Assembly: GCA_020633235.1 (NCBI GenBank)
Contig: JACKEA010000010.1
Location: forward strand, 154,001-218,000
Direction: 5' to 3'
DNA: 64,000 nt
Source: Polyangiaceae bacterium
Lineage (GTDB): Bacteria > Myxococcota_A > Polyangia > Polyangiales > Polyangiaceae
A program made the translations under genes and the position numbers. The notes beneath the pieces were generated by a model. That model was given only the letters and a program-made list of their open reading frames with translations, ran no database searches and was not told the origin of the DNA. This document shows positions 58,579 through 64,000 of the stretch, one piece after another. The first letter of the stretch is position 1. Each line of letters starts with the position of its first letter.

Positions 58579-61500
58579 TCAACCCGGAGGCAGCTTCGCG
58601 AGCTCGCTGTCGCAGTCGGCGATCAGCAGTCGATTGTCCGTCGAGACCGCCATGGTGCGGGCGAGCCCGAGCTCCCGGCGTGCGGCGCGCGCGTCGCCGC
58701 GCTCCAGATAGAGCTTGCCTAGCAGATAGCGTCCGGTGAGCACGTCCCAGGTCCAGCGCTGCATCTCCGCCTTGGCGATGCGCTGCACCAGCGTCTGACG
58801 CGCTTCGTCGGAGCCCTTCAGCGCGTCCAGGTAGGCCAGCATCATGCCGTTGAGGTTCACCATGCGCTCGGAGCCGATTTCCTCCGCTACGGCGAGGGAC
58901 GACTGCAACACGGCGTAGGCGCGCGGCAGGTCGCCCACGCGCATGAGCGCGTCGCCCTGGTTGTGCAGGTTCACGGCCGCCTCGTGGATCAGCCCGCACG
59001 CGCGCATCTCTTCCGCGGCGTGCTCGCTGGCGAGCGCGCAATCCGCCCACTCGCCGCGGAAGCCGGAGATCAACGCGCGCATCTTGGCACGCTCGCCGCG
59101 GAGCACCGGATCGTCGGCGCCGGCGAGGCGCTGGGCGCGGTTCAGCGCGTCGAGCGCTGCATCGAGCTGGCCGGCTCCCGCCTCCGCCTGCGCCGTGGCC
59201 ACCAAGATGCGATGCTCGTCGGCGGCGTCCCCGGGGCCCAGCTCTCGAGCCCGAGTGAGCGCCTGCACCGCGAGCTTGAACTCGCCCTGCCGCGTCGCGA
59301 TCTCGGCTTCCGCGGTGAGCGCCGAACGCGACAGCTCGGGCCAGTGCGCCGCGCTGTCCGCGGCACGCTGCAAGAGCCGGCGCGCCTCCTTGTAGCGATG
59401 CAGCGCGGCCAAAGACAACGCGAGGTCGATCGTCATCTGCCCCCGAAGCCGCGCGTCGATGCCCTTTGCCAGCACCAGCCAGCCGCTGATGCGCTGGATC
59501 AGCGGCGGCAGCTCGGCGCCGGCGCGCACGTGGCGCACGGCGTTGGACAGCGCGGCGACCCACTCCGACAGCTGCGTTCCGTCCCGCCCGGCGAGGTCCG
59601 CCAGATCCAGGGCGCGGGCCAGGTGCAGCGCGGCGATGTCCAGCCGGCGCGCTTCCAGATGGAACAACCCACTGGTAGCGAAGAACCCTGCAGCGCGATC
59701 GCGCTCGCCGGCCTCCGCCAAATGGTGCCCGATGAGCGCGGACTGCTCCTCCGTACGCACGCCGAGGGCGACCTGATACGCGTTGGCGGCCTGCAGGTGC
59801 AGGTCCATGCGCACGTCCGGCTCAAGATCGCTGAGCACCACCTCCGGCAAGAGCGGCGACGTGAAAGCGAGGGCGACGGGCCCCTCGCGCACCACCAGCT
59901 GGCGCGCCGCCAGGGAATCCGCCAGCTGGTTCACCTGGCCGATGGGGGAAGCGAGCATGGTGGACAGCACCGAGAGATCCGCCGGGGCGCCCAGCACCGC
60001 CGCCGCGACCAGCAGGCCGCGCTCGGCGTCCGGCAGCCGTCGCACGCGATCCCCGAGCAACGCGCGCAGCGGGCGCGGCACCGCGATGGCGCCCTCCAGC
60101 GAGAGGCCCGCGACGCGGCCTGCCTTGACCACCACGGCGCCTGACTCCTGCGCCTCGAGCAGCAGCTCCTCCACGAACATCGGGTGGCCACCGGCGCGCT
60201 CCTGCACGAACGCGGTGAGGGCCGCGGGCACTTCCACCACGCCGAGACGCTCGGCAATCAAGCGCTCCACCTCCGCCGGTTCCAGATCACCGACGCTCAC
60301 CTCGCTGTAGCTCGGGAGATCCCGGAAGCCCTGTTCGTCCAGGTTGCGCCCACACAGCGCGATGAGGACCCGGGAGCCCGCGAGGCGCTCGGCGGCGCTG
60401 CGGACGATGGCAGCGCTCTCGGCGTCCATCTCGTGGGCGTCGTCCCACACGAAGACGTGCAGGCGATCTTCCGCGAGGCTCGCCATGGCGCGGGTGACGG
60501 CGCTCCTCAGAGAGGTGTCGGCTTCTACGCCGCGGGCGACCCCCAAAGACGACAGCACCGCGCCGACCTCTTCGTCGCGCAGGCCGAGGGCGCGCAGCCG
60601 CGGCTCCATGGCCACGATCAGCTCCGGCGGATCGCCATCCCGCACGCCGCACAGGGTGCGGAGCATCGCCGCGATGGCGCTCTCCGGCAGCTCCCGCCCG
60701 CGGGGCGGGCAGGCGGCCATGTACACACCGATGTTGAACGTCCCGCGGCCCAGCCGTCGTTCGGTCTCGGTGACGAGGCGCGTCTTGCCCACGCCGTGGG
60801 GGCCCACGACGCCCACCACCTGCAGCTTCTTGCGCGAGGTCAGCGACAGGAGCTCCGCCATCTTGCGCAGCTCCGCGCTGCGCCCCACGAAGCGCCCCGC
60901 GACGCTGGCCGGTCGCACGTCGCCCACGCGCCAGCCGTCGCGTCCGCCCTTGCCCAGCGGTTCCAGGGCGAAGGCGCGGCGCACGTTGCGCGCGGCGGTG
61001 GCGGAGATCGTCACCCGCTGTGGTGACGTGCGCGCCAGGGTGCGCGCGGCTTGCACCAACTCGGCCTGGGAAGCGTCGTCTCCCGCCTTGAGGCGCCCCG
61101 TCTCCACGCCCACGCCCAGATCCGCCAGCGGTCCGAGGGCGCGAGTGAGCACCAGGCCGCAGCGCACGGCGTTCTCCGTGTCGCGGCTGTCCACCGGCAT
61201 CAGGCCGAACACTGCCGCGACTTCGCCCTCTGCGGCCTTGGCCTCGCGGCCACCGTAGCGCGTCACGATCTCGCGAGCGCGTTCGCGTAGCGCGGCTGCG
61301 TCGCCGGAGAGCGTGAGCACCAAGCAGGACACGTCGCGCGCGCTGCCGAGCTCCCCGAGTTGCTTGAGCGCCGGCGCCGGCTCTTCTTCCGCGGGCGGCA
61401 CCTCGCTCTGGATGGGAATGCGGTACAGCCCCGACGCGCTGTCGAGGGCCGTGGCCAGGGTCGCCTCGGGGACCGGCGCCGCGGGGGCTTCTTGGCAGCG

Positions 61501-62394
61501 CTCGAGCAGCTCCCCGAGCTCGCTCGAGCCAAAGCGTCCGCTCGCCGTGTAGGACAACGCCAAGAGCTCTTCGTGCAGCCGCGCCGCGCTCTCCGGTCGA
61601 TCGTCGGGATCCAGCTCCAGACAATGGTGGATCACGCCGACGAGCTCCAGCGGCAGATCCGGCCGCGAGCGATGCAGCGGCTCGAACTGACCGCTGGCAC
61701 CCCGGACCAGCGTTTGCTCGGCGCTGGCTTCGGCGAACGGGGCTCGGCCCGCGAGCAGCTGGTACAAGAGCGCGCCCAAGGAAAACAGGTCGCTCTTGGG
61801 GCTCAGCGCGCGTCCCGCGCACAGCTCCGGGCTCGCTCGTCCGAGCTTCTCTGCAATGCGGGGAAGCTCACGCTGGTCGCTCTGCGCCAGTTGGTAGAGC
61901 GGGAGCGCCACGCAGAAATCCGCGAGCTTCACCTCGCCGTCCCAGCTCAAGAGCACGTTGGAAGGACCCACGTCTCCGTGCACCACACTCTGGCGCCGGT
62001 GCGCGTGGTCCAGCGCCTTGCACAGCTCCGCTCCCAAAAACAACGCGAGCTCCACGCTGACCGCTTCGCGGCGCTCCGCCATGGTGGTGAGCACACGACC
62101 CAGATCCAAGCCGGCGACGAACTCGCCGGCAGTGAAATAGCTGTCGTCCACGCGCCCCAGGTCGAACACTTGCGCCACGTTGGCGTGGCTCAGGCGCACG
62201 GCCTCGCGGGTGTGTGCGACGAACGCTTCTACGAAGCGCGCGTTGTGGGCCAGCTCCGGCAGCAATCGCTTGACGACGAGGGTCTTCTCGAAACCCTCGA
62301 CGCCGAAGCTCTTGGCTTTGAATACCTCACCGCTGGCGCCGCGACCGATGCGCCCGAGGAGCCGGTACCTACCGTAGGCCTCGCCTTCGCTCAT
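58579..62394 (-). CDS. Degenerate Ser/Thr kinase with ATPase and TPR-like regions (1271 aa)
   Basis: The N-terminal kinase domain keeps the ATP lysine (Lys42 in LVVKRLLPE) and catalytic Asp141, but the HRD motif reads HGD (VVHGDVGPSN) and the DFG motif reads DFC (LADFCVAL, Cys161). Activity is therefore doubtful. A cyclase-like region near 355-500 (SCLVLTLSGDAAALRERARE) is followed by an ATPase with Walker A VVGPHGVGKTRLV and a FVWDDAHEMD Walker B, then ~500 TPR-like residues. The order is the same as in the 37011 protein. It starts 9 bp after dnaK and is probably co-transcribed with it. Confidence 0.85.
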   Translation of the reverse strand: MSEGEAYGRYRLLGRIGRGASGEVFKAKSFGVEGFEKTLVVKRLLPELAHNARFVEAFVAHTREAVRLSHANVAQVFDLGRVDDSYFTAGEFVAGLDLGRVLTTMAERREAVSVELALFLGAELCKALDHAHRRQSVVHGDVGPSNVLLSWDGEVKLADFCVALPLYQLAQSDQRELPRIAEKLGRASPELCAGRALSPKSDLFSLGALLYQLLAGRAPFAEASAEQTLVRGASGQFEPLHRSRPDLPLELVGVIHHCLELDPDDRPESAARLHEELLALSYTASGRFGSSELGELLERCQEAPAAPVPEATLATALDSASGLYRIPIQSEVPPAEEEPAPALKQLGELGSARDVSCLVLTLSGDAAALRERAREIVTRYGGREAKAAEGEVAAVFGLMPVDSRDTENAVRCGLVLTRALGPLADLGVGVETGRLKAGDDASQAELVQAARTLARTSPQRVTISATAARNVRRAFALEPLGKGGRDGWRVGDVRPASVAGRFVGRSAELRKMAELLSLTSRKKLQVVGVVGPHGVGKTRLVTETERRLGRGTFNIGVYMAACPPRGRELPESAIAAMLRTLCGVRDGDPPELIVAMEPRLRALGLRDEEVGAVLSSLGVARGVEADTSLRSAVTRAMASLAEDRLHVFVWDDAHEMDAESAAIVRSAAERLAGSRVLIALCGRNLDEQGFRDLPSYSEVSVGDLEPAEVERLIAERLGVVEVPAALTAFVQERAGGHPMFVEELLLEAQESGAVVVKAGRVAGLSLEGAIAVPRPLRALLGDRVRRLPDAERGLLVAAAVLGAPADLSVLSTMLASPIGQVNQLADSLAARQLVVREGPVALAFTSPLLPEVVLSDLEPDVRMDLHLQAANAYQVALGVRTEEQSALIGHHLAEAGERDRAAGFFATSGLFHLEARRLDIAALHLARALDLADLAGRDGTQLSEWVAALSNAVRHVRAGAELPPLIQRISGWLVLAKGIDARLRGQMTIDLALSLAALHRYKEARRLLQRAADSAAHWPELSRSALTAEAEIATRQGEFKLAVQALTRARELGPGDAADEHRILVATAQAEAGAGQLDAALDALNRAQRLAGADDPVLRGERAKMRALISGFRGEWADCALASEHAAEEMRACGLIHEAAVNLHNQGDALMRVGDLPRAYAVLQSSLAVAEEIGSERMVNLNGMMLAYLDALKGSDEARQTLVQRIAKAEMQRWTWDVLTGRYLLGKLYLERGDARAARRELGLARTMAVSTDNRLLIADCDSELAKLPPG

Positions 62395-62403
62395 GGCTCG
62401 GGC

Positions 62404-64000
62404 TCATCCCGGGTTCTCTTCTTCGCCACCGTACATCGCTTCTGCGATCTCGAAGGTGGCGTTCTCGAGCCGGGTGTAGGCATCACGGATCGTGTCCAGA
62501 TCCGCGCCTCCGCCGAGGGCGGCCCTGAGCGCTTCGAGGTCTTTTTGCATCGCTTCCACGCGGTCCTGCTCCAGGAGGTCCGCGTACGCCTCCAAGGCTT
62601 GTTCCGTGGTGTAGATCAGCGTCTCCGACTGATTCTTGATCTCGGCCATTTCCCGGCGCAGGGCGTCGGCCTCTTTGTACTTGTCACCCTCGCTCACCAG
62701 CTGCTCGATCTCGCCCTGATTCAAGCCGCTGGTCGGGGTCACGTTGATGGCCTGGGTGCGGCCGGTTCCGAGATCTTTGGCCTCCACCGACAAGATGCCG
62801 TTGGCGTCGATGCGGAAGGTGACCTGGATCTTGGGCACGCCGCGGGGGGCCGGCGGAATGCCCGTGAGCTCGAAGTGCGCCAGGCTGCGATTGTCCGCTG
62901 CCATCTCGCGCTCGCCTTGCAGCACGTGGATCGGCACGAAGGGCTGGTTGTCCACGCTGGTAGTGAAGATTTCGCTCTTCTCCGTGGGGACGGTGGTGTT
63001 GCGGGGAATCAGCTTGGTGAACACGCCGCCGCCGGTCTCCACGCCGATGCTCAGCGGCGTGACGTCCAGCAGCAGCATCTCGTCGATCGCGCCGCCGAGC
63101 GCGGCGCCTTGGATGGCCGCGCCGACTGCCACCACCTCGTCCGGGTTCACGCCCTTGTGGGGATCCTTGCCGAACAGCTCCTTGACCGCCTTCTGCACGG
63201 CGGGCATGCGCGTCATGCCTCCCACCAGCACGACCTGATCCACCTGCTCCGCGTTCAGCTTGGCGTCCTTGAGCACCGCACGACAGGACTCCAGCGTGCG
63301 GTCGATGAGGTCCCGCGTCAGGATCTCGAGCTCGCTCCGCTTCATGGTCCGCTCCAGGTGGATCGGACCGCTCGGGCCGGTGGCGATGAAGGGGATGTTG
63401 ATGTCCGTTTCCAGCGACGACGACAGCTCGTGCTTGGCCTTCTCGGCGGCTTCCTTCAAGCGCTGCAGGGCCATGCGGTCCCGGCGCAGATCGGTGCCGT
63501 GCTCCTTTTGGAAGTCGTCGGCGAGCTTGTCGACGATCCGCGTGTCGAAGTCCTCGCCGCCCAGGTGCGTGTCGCCGCCGGTGGCCTTCACGTTGAAGAC
63601 GCCCCCGGCGATCTCGAGGATCGAGATGTCGAAGGTGCCTCCCCCGAGGTCGTACACCGCGATGCACTCGTCCTTCGTGTGATCCAGGCCGTACGCGAGG
63701 GACGCCGCAGTGGGCTCGTTCAAGATGCGTTTGACGTCCAGTCCCGCGATCTTTCCAGCGTCTTTGGTCGCCTGCCGCTGGGCGTCATCGAAATATGCAG
63801 GGACGGTGACGATGGCCTCGCTCACCGGCTCTCCGAGATAGCTCTCGGCGATCTCCTTGATCTTCGCCAGGACCATGGCGCTGATCTCGGGGGGCGACAT
63901 GGTCTTGCCTTGGATCTCTGCCCAAGCGTCGCCGTTCTCGTGCTCGATCACGGTGTAGGCCACGGCCTTCACGTGGCGCTGCACCTCGTCGCTCTTGAAC
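62404..64000 (-). CDS. dnaK: Chaperone DnaK, 5' end outside window
   Basis: The visible part (~530 residues) runs from the middle of the nucleotide-binding domain to the C terminus: VTVPAYFDDAQRQATKDAG, NEPTAASLAYGLDH, VYDLGGGTFDISILE, VVLVGGMTRMPAVQKAV and the substrate-binding NTTVPTEKSEIF. The C terminus is short (EIAEAMYGGEEENPG) and lacks the usual acidic EEVD-like tail. DnaK folds client proteins with DnaJ and GrpE. Its coupling to a large kinase-like protein is unusual and suggests this may be a specialised DnaK paralogue. Confidence 0.95.
   Translation of the reverse strand, partial: FKSDEVQRHVKAVAYTVIEHENGDAWAEIQGKTMSPPEISAMVLAKIKEIAESYLGEPVSEAIVTVPAYFDDAQRQATKDAGKIAGLDVKRILNEPTAASLAYGLDHTKDECIAVYDLGGGTFDISILEIAGGVFNVKATGGDTHLGGEDFDTRIVDKLADDFQKEHGTDLRRDRMALQRLKEAAEKAKHELSSSLETDINIPFIATGPSGPIHLERTMKRSELEILTRDLIDRTLESCRAVLKDAKLNAEQVDQVVLVGGMTRMPAVQKAVKELFGKDPHKGVNPDEVVAVGAAIQGAALGGAIDEMLLLDVTPLSIGVETGGGVFTKLIPRNTTVPTEKSEIFTTSVDNQPFVPIHVLQGEREMAADNRSLAHFELTGIPPAPRGVPKIQVTFRIDANGILSVEAKDLGTGRTQAINVTPTSGLNQGEIEQLVSEGDKYKEADALRREMAEIKNQSETLIYTTEQALEAYADLLEQDRVEAMQKDLEALRAALGGGADLDTIRDAYTRLENATFEIAEAMYGGEEENPG

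Noticed and set aside
1..64000. tRNA or rRNA genes
   Set aside because: No cloverleaf-like sequence with a TTCGAAT-type loop and no rRNA-like stretch was recognised; a covariance search would be needed to exclude a missed tRNA.

Overview
The window is high-GC DNA with the stamp of a Myxococcota bacterium, most likely of the Polyangiales (Sorangium/Polyangium-like). The support is the gene content: two very large Ser/Thr kinase proteins that also carry an ATPase and a TPR-like tail, Gly/Cys-rich lipoproteins with long GGxGG linkers, a PilZ protein, secreted glycoside hydrolases, a patatin and many lipobox proteins. No rRNA or tRNA gene was recognised. Placement below class level is inference.

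Layout. 1-3.4 kb: end of a secreted glycoside hydrolase, then two adjacent decayed copies of an HNH-endonuclease gene sharing flanking repeats. 3.4-8.4 kb: a proline-rich protein, a glycine-rich lipoprotein, and a 2-kb zone with four unrelated tandem-repeat arrays around one small gene. 7.7-15.3 kb: a succinate-dehydrogenase-type cytochrome b, a periplasmic-binding-like lipoprotein, tsaE, an MlaE-type permease, a membrane sulfatase/phosphotransferase and nadA. 15.3-17.5 kb: an insertion element with an IS5-type transposase followed by tnpB, which supplies the stop codon of nadA. 17.7-31.7 kb: a small secreted protein, an asd-thyX operon, a beta-propeller-like lipoprotein, an unusual esterase lipoprotein, a GH51-type arabinofuranosidase, a PilZ protein, then dnaJ-HAD phosphatase-proC. 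31.7-34.7 kb: a third decayed HNH copy and two lipoproteins. 34.7-43.5 kb: a TPR lipoprotein, a giant kinase-ATPase-TPR protein coupled to a patatin, and a frameshifted lipoprotein gene. 43.6-44.4 kb: a Crp/Fnr regulator behind a perfect palindrome.

44.7-48.7 kb is a chromosomal integron cassette array without an integrase in view (a CALIN): small unknown genes, all on the plus strand where clear, separated by attC-like sites that share arm sequences and often contain the stop codon of the preceding gene. 48.7-55.2 kb is further accessory DNA: transposon remnants, a predicted ATPase, small membrane and unknown proteins, and a frameshifted methyltransferase. From 55.2 kb the core-like pattern returns: a YeeE/YedE pair with a DUF99 protein, two lineage-type proteins, a small protein behind a strong sigma70-type promoter that predicts a leaderless mRNA, and a dnaK gene followed by a large degenerate-kinase/ATPase/TPR protein.

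Across the window an approximately 21-26-bp element (consensus ATGTYGGTTCGCCGCGGAAC) recurs seven times near gene borders. The strongest candidates for something undescribed are the DDE-transposase/TnpB element, the palindrome array at 5.8-6.4 kb, this dispersed element and the esterase with permuted motif order.
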